A DNA stretch of 64,000 nucleotides from Nostoc sp. NIES-4103 (lineage in GTDB: Bacteria > Cyanobacteriota > Cyanobacteriia > Cyanobacteriales > Nostocaceae). Position 1 is the first letter of the stretch. Each line of letters opens with the position of its first letter. Positions 17,786 to 28,100 of the stretch are shown in pieces. The stretch is taken from assembly GCF_002368335.1 (NCBI RefSeq), contig NZ_AP018288.1, positions 6,221,920 to 6,285,919 of the forward strand, read 5' to 3'. Under the pieces are notes generated by a model that was given only the letters and a program-made list of their open reading frames with translations, made no database searches and was not told the DNA's origin. The position numbers and the translations under genes were made by a program.

Positions 17786-18220
17786 TTAACGCGCCACCGC
17801 TGAAGGTCTATAAAATGACGATTCATCTGTTGTCAGCTTGACGGGTGAATCGTTGATGAACTGTGCTATTTCTATACGATTCCCACCAGGATCGCGGAGG
17901 AAAAAGCGATCGCATCCCGGAAGCGGTATTTGGTCTGGTATAATTTCTACTCCATGCGCCTTGAGGTGTTGTTCAAAGGCTTTCAAGTCGTCAACTGCAA
18001 AACCTATATGTCTTCTAGATGCTTGGTTATTGGCATTGTTTTCTCTACTGACATGTAGCTCGATGTCTCCCAACTTATACCATGCCCCAGAATTATTTTT
18101 GACTACCTCCGGTCTGGGTATTTCAGTCAGTCCCAAAACTTGGCTGTAGAAAAACAGTATTGCTGACTCCATTTCTACAGGGTATGTCACCTGCACATGA
18201 TGAACTGCCTTTAGCGTCAT
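17786..18220 (-). CDS. VOC-family (glyoxalase/dioxygenase fold) protein
   Basis: A one-module VOC protein whose fold carries metal-dependent isomerases and dioxygenases. Seen are VHHVQVTYP at the start, HIGFAVDDLKAFEQHL in the middle and FLRDPGGNRIEIAQF near the end, the usual strand-helix pattern with His and Glu metal ligands. I start at the ATG at 18220, where GGGAGAA sits just upstream; an ORF start at 18247 would skip that site. Substrate cannot be told from sequence. It is divergent from the dienelactone hydrolase gene. Confidence 0.8.
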   Translation of the reverse strand: MTLKAVHHVQVTYPVEMESAILFFYSQVLGLTEIPRPEVVKNNSGAWYKLGDIELHVSRENNANNQASRRHIGFAVDDLKAFEQHLKAHGVEIIPDQIPLPGCDRFFLRDPGGNRIEIAQFINDSPVKLTTDESSFYRPSAVAR

Positions 18221-18509
18221 CTTGATTCTCCCGTTAGTAAATATCAAACAAAAAAGCTACAAAATCAAACGTTCAATCTCTTAGTGCCTTAAGTTCTCAG
18301 CCATAACACCACCAGAAGCCTTCACCTGGCTATCAAAAAAACTTTTGCCCTTCCCCTTTCCTCTTCCCCTTCAAAAAAATACTTGCCTTTGCACATGCTT
18401 TGTGAAATACTACCTTTAAAATACGGTAAATCGGTAAAGTTAATGTAGTTTTTACAAAAAACTTACCACAGGTAATTCTGTCCCAACAGCAATTGCAGGC
18501 TAATCCCTA

Positions 18510-19265
18510 ATGACAAACACAGAAATTCGCACCTCTCAAGTTAAAGTCCCCAACGGTGATTTGCAAATTGATGCTTATCTGGCTGAACCTGCAAAAGCGG
18601 GGACTTTCCCGGCTGTCATCGTGATTCAAGAGATTTTTGGGGTAAATATTCATATTCGGGAAGTAGCCGAGAAGTTTGCACAAGAAGGGTATGTGGCGAT
18701 CGCACCTACTCTTTTTCAACGGACTGCACCTGGTTTTGAGGCTGGATACACCCCTGAAGATATCCAGAAAGGCAGACAGTATAAGGAACAGACCAAAGCA
18801 GAAGAAATATTAAGTGATATTCAAGCTGCGATCGCTTATTTGAGAACTTTACCAAACGTCCAAAAAGATGCGATCGGTTCTATTGGTTTCTGTTTTGGTG
18901 GTCATGTGGTCTACTTAGCCGCCACACTACCAGATATTAAAGTTACAGCTTCCTTCTACGGTGGCGGTATTACCAACTCAACTCCTGGTGGTGGAGAACC
19001 AACCATTACCCGTACTCCAGAGATTAAAGGCCCCATTTACGCCTTTTTTGGTCTAGAAGATCAAGGAATCCCTCTAGAACATACAGAACAAATTGAAGCT
19101 GAATTGAAGAAATATCAAATTCCTCATACCATCTTCCGCTATCCGGGCGCAGGACATGGCTTTTTCTGCAACCATCGCGCTAGCTACAATCCCGAAGCTG
19201 CTGCTGACGCTTGGAAACACGTTCAAGAACTGTTCCAAAAGAACCTTCAACTTCAAACAGTCTAA
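18510..19265 (+). CDS. Dienelactone hydrolase family protein
   Basis: An alpha/beta hydrolase with the triad Cys128 (GFCFGG), Asp184 (GLEDQ) and His216 (GAGHGFF), as in dienelactone hydrolases. Glu41 in QEIFG is also in the place of the family's conserved glutamate. It carries no signal peptide, so it is cytoplasmic. The natural substrate in cyanobacteria is unknown; lactones or other esters are likely. The gene has its own terminator at 19311 and is read alone. Confidence 0.9.
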   Translation: MTNTEIRTSQVKVPNGDLQIDAYLAEPAKAGTFPAVIVIQEIFGVNIHIREVAEKFAQEGYVAIAPTLFQRTAPGFEAGYTPEDIQKGRQYKEQTKAEEILSDIQAAIAYLRTLPNVQKDAIGSIGFCFGGHVVYLAATLPDIKVTASFYGGGITNSTPGGGEPTITRTPEIKGPIYAFFGLEDQGIPLEHTEQIEAELKKYQIPHTIFRYPGAGHGFFCNHRASYNPEAAADAWKHVQELFQKNLQLQTV

Positions 19266-19310
19266 ATTTTGGTATTAGATGACTGATGACTGTCAATAAA
19301 GTTGCTTTCA

Positions 19311-19330
19311 AACCCGCCTGCGCGGGTTTT
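19311..19330 (+). terminator. Rho-independent terminator of the hydrolase gene
   Basis: AACCCGC pairs with GCGGGTT around CTGC, followed by TTTT. The stem is perfect and 7 bp long. Confidence 0.85.
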
Positions 19331-19414
19331 GTCTATGTGCAAGATGAACCGCGACTTCTAGTCGCCTAAAGCAAAGTATCAGATGAGTCTAGAAAAGGAT
19401 ACATTTACCCTGCC

Positions 19415-20461
19415 ATGACCGCTTCATTTCAAAAGCCAAAATTTAACATTTTTCAGCGTTTTAGCTTATTAGTAATACCTGGCTTATTTAGCCTATCAAC
19501 AACTTTAGTTAGTTGCTCATTAAGAACTCCAACAGCAGAGAACTCAAACAGTGGCATTAAAACCAAAGTTGTCCACATGGGATATCAAAGTGCTGGGGAT
19601 ATTGTCAGACTCAAAAGTGTGATTGAGAAACGTTTGCAACCCTTGGGTGTTTCTGTTGAATGGGCGCAATTTGCAGCAGGGCCACAACTAATGGAAGCAA
19701 TGAATGTCGGTAGAGTTGATATTGGTTCCGTAGGTGAAACTCCTCCGATATTTGCCCAAGCAGCTGGTACATCATTGGTATATATTGCTAGTAACAAACC
19801 TAGCAGTGGTAAAGGAAGTGGAATTGTAGTTCAGAATAATTCATCAATTCGGACTTTAGCTGACCTCAAAGGCAAAAAAATAGTTTTTCAAAAAGGTTCT
19901 GCTTCCCATTATCTATTAATCAAAGCTTTAGAAGAGGCTGGTTTAAAATACAGTGATATTCAAGCTATCAGTATGCCTCCCACTGAAGCCCGTGGCGCTT
20001 TTATTCAAGGTAAAATAGATGCTTGGGTAACTTGGGATCCTAATTTAGCATTGGCACAAAAAATTGCAAAGGCCCGGCTTTTAAGAGATGCAAGCGGCAT
20101 TGCTACTCAAGGGGGATTTTACATGGCTTCGCGCCAGTTTGCCACAGAAAACCCAAAGTTAGTTCGCTTGATTCTTGAAGAAATAAATAATATTGGACAA
20201 TGGGCTGAAAACAACCCAGCAGAAGTTGTGAAATTGATTGCTCCTCAACTAAAACTGGATGAAGATATTTTAACAGAGATGGTCAAAAGGCGGACTTATG
20301 GTTTAAGACCAATTACTCCCAAAATTATGTTAAATCAGCAGAAAATAGCAGATTTATTCGCCCAAGAAAAAGTAATTCCCAAGCCCATAAATATTAAAGA
20401 AGCAATGCTGACTAGCGAACAATATGCAGCAATTACACCAGAAACTATTAGTCAAAAATAG
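19415..20461 (+). CDS. ssuA: Sulfonate-type ABC transporter substrate-binding lipoprotein
   Basis: This periplasmic protein would capture aliphatic sulfonates for import. A lipoprotein signal ends at TTLVSC (Cys34), so it is membrane-tethered. The body has the SsuA/TauA pattern: MGYQSAGDIVRLK near the start, a GETPPIFAQAAGT segment, DLKGKKIVFQKGSASH and VTWDPNLALAQK. The desulfonating enzyme gene ssuD follows 205 bases later. The permease and ATPase partners are not here. Confidence 0.85.
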   Translation: MTASFQKPKFNIFQRFSLLVIPGLFSLSTTLVSCSLRTPTAENSNSGIKTKVVHMGYQSAGDIVRLKSVIEKRLQPLGVSVEWAQFAAGPQLMEAMNVGRVDIGSVGETPPIFAQAAGTSLVYIASNKPSSGKGSGIVVQNNSSIRTLADLKGKKIVFQKGSASHYLLIKALEEAGLKYSDIQAISMPPTEARGAFIQGKIDAWVTWDPNLALAQKIAKARLLRDASGIATQGGFYMASRQFATENPKLVRLILEEINNIGQWAENNPAEVVKLIAPQLKLDEDILTEMVKRRTYGLRPITPKIMLNQQKIADLFAQEKVIPKPINIKEAMLTSEQYAAITPETISQK

Positions 20462-20666
20462 GGAGTAATTAAAAACATATCAATGTAGGGTGGGCTTTGC
20501 CCACTATAAGTGTATTTAAAATAGGACTTACGCGCAACATATCTCAAACTCTTATTTCTCTGTGTTCTCTGCGTCTCTGTGGTTTGTTATTGCGTAATTC
20601 CTATCAAAGTAATCCAATAACTTAGAAATTTTTGTTGATGTAGTTTAAATGTAAAATAGAGGAATT
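20462..20666. repeat. Dispersed repeats between ssuA and ssuD
   Basis: GTAGGGTGGGCTTTGCCCACTA at about 20486 is a short palindrome. A CTCTGTGTTCTCTGCGTCTC repeat follows at about 20560. Both are dispersed repeat types in cyanobacteria. The ssuD ribosome site AGAGG lies at the end. Confidence 0.55.
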
Positions 20667-21803
20667 ATGGAAGTTTTTTGGTATTTACCTACACAGGGAG
20701 ACGAGCGTTATTTAGGCACAACAATTGGCAGACGACCAGCTACTTATCCTTATATGCAGCAAATTGCCCAAGCTGTTGATAAGTTGGGCTATGGTGGCAT
20801 GTTGATTGGTACTGGACAAAAACAGGATACTTGGATTGTTGCCACCTCTTTAATAGCAGTTACGCAACGCCTGCGGTTTCTGGTAGCCTTTCGTCCGGCA
20901 ATTATGTCGCCTTCTTTAGCAGTGAGGATGGCTGCTACATTTGACCAAATTTCTAACGGTCGAATTATTTTAAATGTGGTGACAGGTGGCGATACAAAAG
21001 AACTGGCTAAAGATGGGGTTTTTTTAGACCATGACCAGCGTTATGAACTGACAGATGAATTTTTAACCATTTGGCGATCGCTTATGCAAGGTGAAGAAGT
21101 TACCTTTAGCGGTCGTCATTTGAAAGTTGCAGGTGCAAAACTGCAATTTCCGCCAGTCCAAAAGCCTTATCCTACCTTATATTTTGGTGGTTCTTCCGAT
21201 GCTGCCCTTCAAGTTGCAGCCAAACATATTGATGTGTATTTAACTTGGGGTGAACCACCACAACAAGTTGCCCAAAAGATTGCTAAGGTACGGCGATTAG
21301 CAGCAGAACAAGGGAGAACAGTACGCTTTGGGATTCGGATGCATGTTATAGTGCGCGAAACCACACAAAAAGCATGGGATGCAGCTAACGAACTGATTCA
21401 GTATGTAGATGATGAAACTATAGCCGCTGCTTATCGGCGATTTGCTGAATCTGAATCAGAAGGACAGCGGCGCATGGCACAGCTGCATAATGGCGATCGC
21501 CACAACTTAGAAATTAGTCCCAATTTATGGGCTGGTGTTGGCTTAGTGCGTGGAGGCGCTGGTACTGCCTTAGTAGGAGATCCAGATACAGTTGCAGCGC
21601 GAATGCTAGAATATGCCGACCTCGGAATTGATACCTTTGTATTTTCAGGTTATCCTCATCTCGAAGAAGCTTATCGAGTCGCTGAATTAGTCTTTCCCCG
21701 CTTGCCACTACAAACTCCTACAGTTGTCATACCAGACCAAGTTGCGACTCCGTTTAATGAATTTCTCACCAAGACAGATTTACTTAAACCACAGCCTGTA
21801 TAG
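20667..21803 (+). CDS. ssuD: FMNH2-dependent alkanesulfonate monooxygenase
   Basis: SsuD cleaves alkanesulfonates to sulfite and aldehyde with reduced flavin and oxygen, allowing growth on sulfonate sulfur. The 378-residue product is a luciferase-type TIM barrel. It starts MEVFWYLPTQGDERYLGT like SsuD, and has FRPAIMSPSLAVRMA and NVVTGGD. The ATG follows AGAGG at a normal distance. It is paired with ssuA; no flavin reductase ssuE is seen nearby. Confidence 0.93.
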   Translation: MEVFWYLPTQGDERYLGTTIGRRPATYPYMQQIAQAVDKLGYGGMLIGTGQKQDTWIVATSLIAVTQRLRFLVAFRPAIMSPSLAVRMAATFDQISNGRIILNVVTGGDTKELAKDGVFLDHDQRYELTDEFLTIWRSLMQGEEVTFSGRHLKVAGAKLQFPPVQKPYPTLYFGGSSDAALQVAAKHIDVYLTWGEPPQQVAQKIAKVRRLAAEQGRTVRFGIRMHVIVRETTQKAWDAANELIQYVDDETIAAAYRRFAESESEGQRRMAQLHNGDRHNLEISPNLWAGVGLVRGGAGTALVGDPDTVAARMLEYADLGIDTFVFSGYPHLEEAYRVAELVFPRLPLQTPTVVIPDQVATPFNEFLTKTDLLKPQPV

Positions 21804-21900
21804 GTGAGGAGTGCTGAGTCCTGAGTTGTAACGATAAATATTGACACCAACGTGACTTGAAAATACTCAGGACTTACGCAAAATATAGCTGGGGACTGGG

Positions 21901-21970
21901 TAACTCGGGGCCCCCACGACCGGAGGGAGTGGGGATTAGGGGTAATGGGGACTGGGGACTAGGGACTGGG
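21901..21970. repeat. Short-repeat cluster shared with 57381-57432
   Basis: An element containing GGGGCCCCCACGACCG and GGGATTAGGGG is present here and in reverse orientation near 57400. GGGGACT units follow in both. The rest of the 291-base spacer 21804-22094 holds nothing I recognise. Confidence 0.7.
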
Positions 21971-22094
21971 GACACTTCGACAAGCTTAGTGCATCGCTGG
22001 GTGAAAATTCTTTTTGTGTCTAGGTTTTATTATCTGTTGATGTCCTAACACTACTGACGACAGCTATACGTAATTCATAACGGCTACTTAGATT

Positions 22095-22721
22095 TTAAAC
22101 TCGCAGTAGTAGCAGTCCACTATTTAACGCTTCATTCCAGAGAGCAGATTTTTGCACTTCTAGCCAAGGAAGAGGTGGACTTACAGATTGAATAGACGCA
22201 CAGTCAACAGTCAATAGATATCGTTCTTGCTGCAAAGATAGTTGCCACCACCCAACATCATGCCACACACCGAATTTATAACCAACTTTGGCAAAGACAC
22301 CCACAGGCGTAAAACCAACAGCTTCATGTACAGCCACACTTGCCGTATTGGGTAAAGCGATCGCTGCAAAAACATTATAAAATCCTTGGAGTCGCAGCAG
22401 TTGCAAAAGAGAAGTGTACAAAGCTTTAGCCACTCCTTTTTGGCGATGGTCAACACTCACATACACTGATGATTCTACAGACCATTGATAAGCAGCACGG
22501 GTACGGTAGGGGCTAGCATAAGCGTAACCTAATACTTCACCGTTGATTTCGCACACCAGCCAAGGCAGACTTTGTTGATAGCTTTTGATGCGCTGTTGAA
22601 ATTCTGTTTCGCTGGGAGGTTCTATTTCAAAAGAAATAGGAGTTTGTTGAACAATTGGTGCATAAATTGCCAGCATTTGCATTGCATCGCTTTCATTAGC
22701 CAGTCTAATTGCAGCTTTCAC
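22095..22721 (-). CDS. GNAT acetyltransferase, phosphinothricin-acetyltransferase-like
   Basis: The product moves an acetyl group from acetyl-CoA to an amine. Residues about 1-165 match the PAT family: YRTRAAYQWSVESSVYV, the CoA loop HRQKGVAKALY, and FVAIALPN-like NVFAAIALPNTASVAVHE, then GVFAKVGYKFGVWHDVGWWQ. The last 35 residues are extra. True substrate is unknown; resistance to phosphinothricin is only one possibility within this family. Confidence 0.85.
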   Translation of the reverse strand: MKAAIRLANESDAMQMLAIYAPIVQQTPISFEIEPPSETEFQQRIKSYQQSLPWLVCEINGEVLGYAYASPYRTRAAYQWSVESSVYVSVDHRQKGVAKALYTSLLQLLRLQGFYNVFAAIALPNTASVAVHEAVGFTPVGVFAKVGYKFGVWHDVGWWQLSLQQERYLLTVDCASIQSVSPPLPWLEVQKSALWNEALNSGLLLLRV

Positions 22722-22822
22722 AGCCAGTTCACCTTAGTAAATAGTTAGGAGGCGCGGAGTTAGGAGTTAACAGTAAAGAACTATCTCCCCATCACCCCAT
22801 CTCCCTCATTTCCCCACCATAA

Positions 22823-23182
22823 TTACCCAAATTCAACGTATTCCACAATTGTTCCATCAGGATGTATCGCTCGCATATTAGCACCAGTTGAAACTTTGCT
22901 TGGTTCCGCCAGAATTACTGCACCTTGCGAAGCCAGTGCTTCTCGAAAATCATTGAGTGAATCAACAAGAAATGTTGCTTGTGTACTCTTAAATGGAGAA
23001 AGTGCTTCAGCCGAACCAGCAATTAAAAGAATAGAACCGACACCGGCGAGTTCTAAGCCAGTTTCGGAATATTCAAACCATAACCAGCATTTTTCTGTAA
23101 ACAGGTTTTCATAGAAAGCGATCGCATCATCTAAGTCTGCTGGACTGAGATAAACTCTGGTTAGTACTTTAAGAATTTGCAT
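22823..23182 (-). CDS. VOC-family protein
   Basis: A short 119-residue VOC module with ADLDDAIAFYENLF at the start and NMRAIHPDGTIVEYVEFG at the end. It is probably cytoplasmic. The metal ligands are not clear, so it could be a binding protein rather than an enzyme. It sits 101 bases upstream of the acetyltransferase gene on the same strand, with repeats between. Confidence 0.75.
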   Translation of the reverse strand: MQILKVLTRVYLSPADLDDAIAFYENLFTEKCWLWFEYSETGLELAGVGSILLIAGSAEALSPFKSTQATFLVDSLNDFREALASQGAVILAEPSKVSTGANMRAIHPDGTIVEYVEFG

Positions 23183-23757
23183 TGCAACCTTATTTTAGGT
23201 AGCTATTATATTTGATAGTGCTTGCTAAGCAATAGAAATTCATGAATATGTAAGGATTTCGAGTTAATCAAACCTTCAGAGCAATTGAGGCTAGTACCTA
23301 GTAATAAAGCGATCGCACTTAGTCTGATTACGAGTTTTTTTACTACCAAAATTAGAGTGCTGTACTCAAACCGGAAAACGCGATCGCACCATCAAGAATA
23401 CATTACTTGTGCGATTTTATTAAGTGTATAGCCTGAATACTCTCTTCAGTTGATTACTTTGATCACAATTGTACTGGAGCTAAAGTTAACATTCATACTA
23501 AACTACATTCAGAAATCGCATTTGGAAATACTGAATTAACAACGCCCTCATTTCCCCAATCCCCCCTACTACCGTTGAATGCAACTCTGTATCATCCTCA
23601 TATCCAGACTGTGGAAATGGCTTGTCTTAGATATTACGTAACATCCCAAGCAACCACAAGTAGCAAAACTGACAATTACATATTCGTTTAGAAAATTTGA
23701 TACTTTATTAGCATCTTGATGTGAGACTATTTACTTATATGATATGAGAGTTTTACG
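23183..23757. other. Intergenic region with HIP1 sites
   Basis: No open frame or RNA gene is supported in these 575 bases. GCGATCGC-like sites occur near 23310 and 23382. It contains the promoter of the phytochelatin-synthase-like gene. Confidence 0.5.
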
Positions 23758-24504
23758 GTGCTTATGAATGGTATCTTATTAAAAATTGGCAAAAAATCTT
23801 TCAATTTTTTAATTATTGGGGTATGTATATCTGGTGGAACTGTTCTCTCACAAACATTACCTCTTCCGCCGAATTTAATTGGTTTTAATAAGCCTGAAGG
23901 TAAAAAATTGTTACTGGACAGTAAATCAAAAGAAGACTTCTTTCCACTAAGTATGCAGTTTGTTACCCAAAGTAATCAGGCTTATTGTGGTGTTGCCAGT
24001 ATTGTTATGGTGCTGAATAGTCTGGGGATTTCTGCGCCAGAAGCACCACAGTACAAGCCATATCGAGTATTCACTCAAGACAACTTTTTTAGTAATGAAA
24101 ATACACAAAAAGTTCTAACTTCTGAAGTCGTCTCTCGCCAAGGTATGACTTTGGAACAGTTAGGAAATCTAATAGCCAGCTATGATGTTAAAGTTAATGT
24201 TTACCATGCTGCCAACAGCAGTTTAGAACAGTTTCGTAGACAAGCATCAGAAAACCTAAAACAATCACAAAATTTTGTTTTAGTAAACTATTTACGTAAA
24301 GAAATTGGTCAAGAAAAAGGTGGGCACATTTCACCTTTAGCAGCATACAATGAGAAAACAGATAGATTTTTAATTCTTGATGTTTCTCGTTATAAGTATC
24401 CACCAGTTTGGGTAAAAACAACAGATTTGTGGAAAGCAATGCTAACAATTGATCCTGCATCAAATAAAAGTCGTGGCTTTGTATTTATAAGCAAGAACCT
24501 ATAA
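23758..24504 (+). CDS. Phytochelatin-synthase-like cysteine peptidase
   Basis: The product has only the N-terminal catalytic domain of phytochelatin synthases, as in Nostoc Alr0975, which cleaves glutathione to gamma-glutamylcysteine. The triad is Cys77 (NQAYCGVAS), His190 (GGHISPLAAY) and Asp208 (LILDVSRY). An N-terminal hydrophobic segment (about 14-31) ending near SQ suggests export. The start is GTG 23758 or ATG 23764; GAGAG lies upstream of both. The eukaryotic Cys-rich C-terminal half is absent, which fits hydrolase rather than polymer-making activity. Confidence 0.88.
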   Translation: MLMNGILLKIGKKSFNFLIIGVCISGGTVLSQTLPLPPNLIGFNKPEGKKLLLDSKSKEDFFPLSMQFVTQSNQAYCGVASIVMVLNSLGISAPEAPQYKPYRVFTQDNFFSNENTQKVLTSEVVSRQGMTLEQLGNLIASYDVKVNVYHAANSSLEQFRRQASENLKQSQNFVLVNYLRKEIGQEKGGHISPLAAYNEKTDRFLILDVSRYKYPPVWVKTTDLWKAMLTIDPASNKSRGFVFISKNL

Positions 24505-24597
24505 AAAACTGAAGTACATATAATTTGTGCAATCGCGTATCTTTTCGGAAATCACGAGATTTATACCAATTTAATGTGAAGCTGTACGCTATTCACG

Positions 24598-24621
24598 TAG
24601 GGCAATTCATGAATTGCCCTA
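24598..24621. repeat. 24-base perfect palindrome (dispersed family)
   Basis: TAGGGCAATTCATGAATTGCCCTA is too long to quote with flanks but is self-complementary throughout. A related palindrome is at 29975-30002. It is 93 bases past the preceding stop codon. Confidence 0.75.
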
Positions 24622-24940
24622 TATAGCATGTATTTTTGAGTAAGTTTTATAAGCGCATCTTTACAAATCAATAAGATTACTTATGTTATTAGCTTGATAA
24701 TATTTATCAAGTTTATTGTCTCTTGATTTAAAAATGTGTTTTACTTCTTGACTTTATATTTATTATTTCTTGAAACAATATTTCAGTAATCTTCCAGATG
24801 ACTTAAAAGCAAGAAATTAACCAAAATGGTTATTAAAGCATAACAAGCCAGTCTATTTCAGCTTAATAATACCGAAATTTTCTGGAATATTTGCATTAAA
24901 AAGCTGACTATTTTAGTCATACTTTTGACTATTACATTAC

Positions 24941-25087
24941 ATCAAATATGACTCATATCATCATTTGACTCAGGATAATGAGCGTTTAGCAGCAATGAGC
25001 AAGACTGCCATTGTTGCTATGCGTTATGGCTTGGATTATGCTGCACTGCCTTACTGGCTAAAAGTTTACTTGATAAATAGTTTCTAA
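24941..25087 (+). pseudogene. Unrecognised open fragment upstream of the DUF4347 gene
   Basis: An open frame reads HLTQDNERLAAMSKTAIVAM and then RYGLDYAALPYWLKVYLINS to a TAA at 25085. It looks like protein, not like repeat DNA. No good start is seen; an internal ATG at 24995 would give 30 residues. It may be the tail of a decayed gene. The remaining part of the spacer 24505-25116 is AT-rich and empty. Confidence 0.3.
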
Positions 25088-25116
25088 CACACAAGTATCT
25101 GAAGATAACAACTGAA

Positions 25117-28100
25117 ATGGATAATCAACATTTACATTTGAATTCTAAGCATATTCTTGTCTTTATTGATTCTGCTGTTGAAAACCACGAAGACTTAATT
25201 AAAGGTGTAGTACCTCAAGCAGAGGTGATTGTTCTCACCTCACAGCAAGATGGTGTAGAACAAATTACCGCAGCTTTACAAAGCCGCGATCGCGCAAGCT
25301 GTATCCATATTGTTTCTCACGGTTCTCCAGGAACTCTTTATCTGGGGAACACAGAATTGAGTCTTAGGACTCTAAACCGCTACAGCGAACACCTGAAGAC
25401 TTGGTTGACGCCATCCTTGTTACTTTATGGTTGTAATGTGGCTATGGGTGATGTAGGAGAGGAATTCCTGAACAAACTTCACTATTTAACCGGTGCTGCG
25501 ATCGCAGCTTCTACAACACCAATTGGAAGTGCAGCCTTTAATGGTAACTGGGAACTAGACAAAAATTTAGGGTCTGTAGAATTTCATCCAGCATTTCTGC
25601 CATCTACAATGGCAAGTTATTCTACAGTTTTTGAGCAGACTAACCCCATATTAGTCGGCAATAAGTATTACTTTACCACCTACGACAATACTCACGGCAC
25701 AGAACTTTGGACAATAGACCCCAATACTGGCAATCCGGTATTATTTGCAGACATTAATCCCGGTAGCGCCTCCTCTAATCCCAGTAATTTTACAGTTGTC
25801 GGTAATACTCTCTACTTTACTGCCAATGATGGTTACGATGGCACGGACTTGTGGAGAATTGATGCTAATGGCTATCTACAACGTATAGACGTTCCCGGTG
25901 GTCTATCCAATCCCAGTAACTTGATAGTTATAGGAAATAACCTTTACTTTACTGCATCCAACGGCATAAATGGCAATCAACTGTGGAAGATTGAACCCAA
26001 CACTAGCTACCCCATCAACCTCAGCATCAATTACAACAATAACTTCTTCAATCCCAACAATTTTACACTTCTAGGTAATGTACTTTACTTCACAGCTAAC
26101 GATGGTTACACTGGCACAGAGTTGTGGAAAATTGATGCCAATGGCTATCCCCAAAGGGTACAAGACATTAATTCTGGATATGGCTCTTCTAATCCCAGTA
26201 ACTTGACAGTTGTCAATAATATTCTTTACTTTACTGCCAATGATGGTTATGGTGGCACAGAGTTATGGAAAATTGACCCTTATGGCTATCCCCAACTGGT
26301 ACAAGACATTAATCCTGGGTATGGCGCTTCTAATCCCAGTAACTTGACAGTTGTCAACAATATTCTCTACTTTGTTGCCAACGATGGTTACAGTGGTACA
26401 GAGTTGTGGAGAATCGACCCTTATGGCTACCCCATCAACCTCAGCTTCAATTACTACAGTAATTTTTCTAATCCCAGTAATTTGACAGTTGTTGGTGATA
26501 CTATCTACTTCACCGCCACTGATGGTAACACTGGTACAGAGTTGTGGAAAGTCAACTCTTACGGCTATCCCCAACTCGTACAAGACATTAACCCTGGTAA
26601 TGGTTCAGCTAACCCCAGTAACTTGACATCAATAGGCAACACTCTCTACTTTGTTGCCAATGATGGCTACAGTGGCAATAGATTATGGAAAATTGATGCT
26701 AATGGCTATGTACAACTCATAGAGGTGACTGGTGGTCTATTCAATCCCAACAACTTTATAGTTTTAGATGAAAAACTCTACTTCACCGCATCCAATGGCA
26801 CAAATGGCAACCAATTGTGGAGAATTGACCCCAACTCTAGCTACCCCATCAACCTCAACATCAATTCCAACAATGGTTCTGCCAATCCCAGCAATTTTAC
26901 GGTTGTAGGTGATACCTTCTACTTTACTGCCAATGATGGTTACACTGGCACAGAGTTGTGGAGAATTGATGGCAACGGCTATCCCCAACTTGTACAAAAC
27001 ATTAATCCTGGAAATGCTTCTTCCAATCCTAGTAGCTTGACAGTACTAGGCGATACACTCTACTTTAGCGCCAACGATGGTTACCATGGCACAGAGTTGT
27101 GGAAAATTGATGCCAATGGCTATGCACAACGCCTAGAAGTGACTGGTGGTCTGTCCAATCCCAGCAACTTTATACTTTTAGGAAATAGCCTTTACTTCAC
27201 CGCATCAAATGGGACAAATGGCAATCAACTGTGGAGAATCGACTCCAATACCAACAACCCCATCAATCTCAACATCAATTACAACAACGGTTCTGCCAAT
27301 CCCAGCAATTTTACACTTCTAGGTAACGTTCTCTACTTCACAGCCGACGATGGTTACTCTGGCACAGAGTTGTGGAAAATAGATGCTAACGGCTATCCCC
27401 AAAGGGTACAAGACATTAATCCTGGATATGGTTCCTCTAATCCCAGTAATTTCACAGTCGTTGATAATACTCTCTACTTTACTGCCAACTATGGTTACAC
27501 TGCCACAGCCTTATGGACAATAGACTCCTACGGCTACGCACAACGCATACAGGATAGTGGCGGTTTGTACAATCCCAGCAACTTCATAGTCCTGGGACAT
27601 AGCCTTTACTTCACAGCATTCGATGGCATGAATGACAATCAACTGTGGAGAATTGATCCCTACATTGGCTACCCCATCAACCTCAGGCTCAATTACTACA
27701 GTAATTTTTCTAATCCCAGTAATTTGACAGTTGTTGGTGATACTCTCTACTTTACCGCCACTGATGGTAACACTGGTACAGAGTTGTGGAAAGTCAACTC
27801 TTACGGCTATCCCCAACTCGTACAAGACATTAACCCTGGTAATGGTTCAGCTAATCCCAGTAACTTGACATTAATAGGCAACAGTCTCTACTTTGTTGCC
27901 AATGATGGCTACAGTGGCAATAGATTATGGAAAATTGATGCTAATGGCTATGTACAACTCATAGAGGTGACTGGTGGTCTATCCAATCCCAGTAACTTTA
28001 TAGTTTTAGATGAAAAACTCTACTTCACTGCATCCAATGGCACAAATGGCAACCAATTGTGGAGAATTGACCCCAACTCTAGCTACCCCATCAACCTCAA

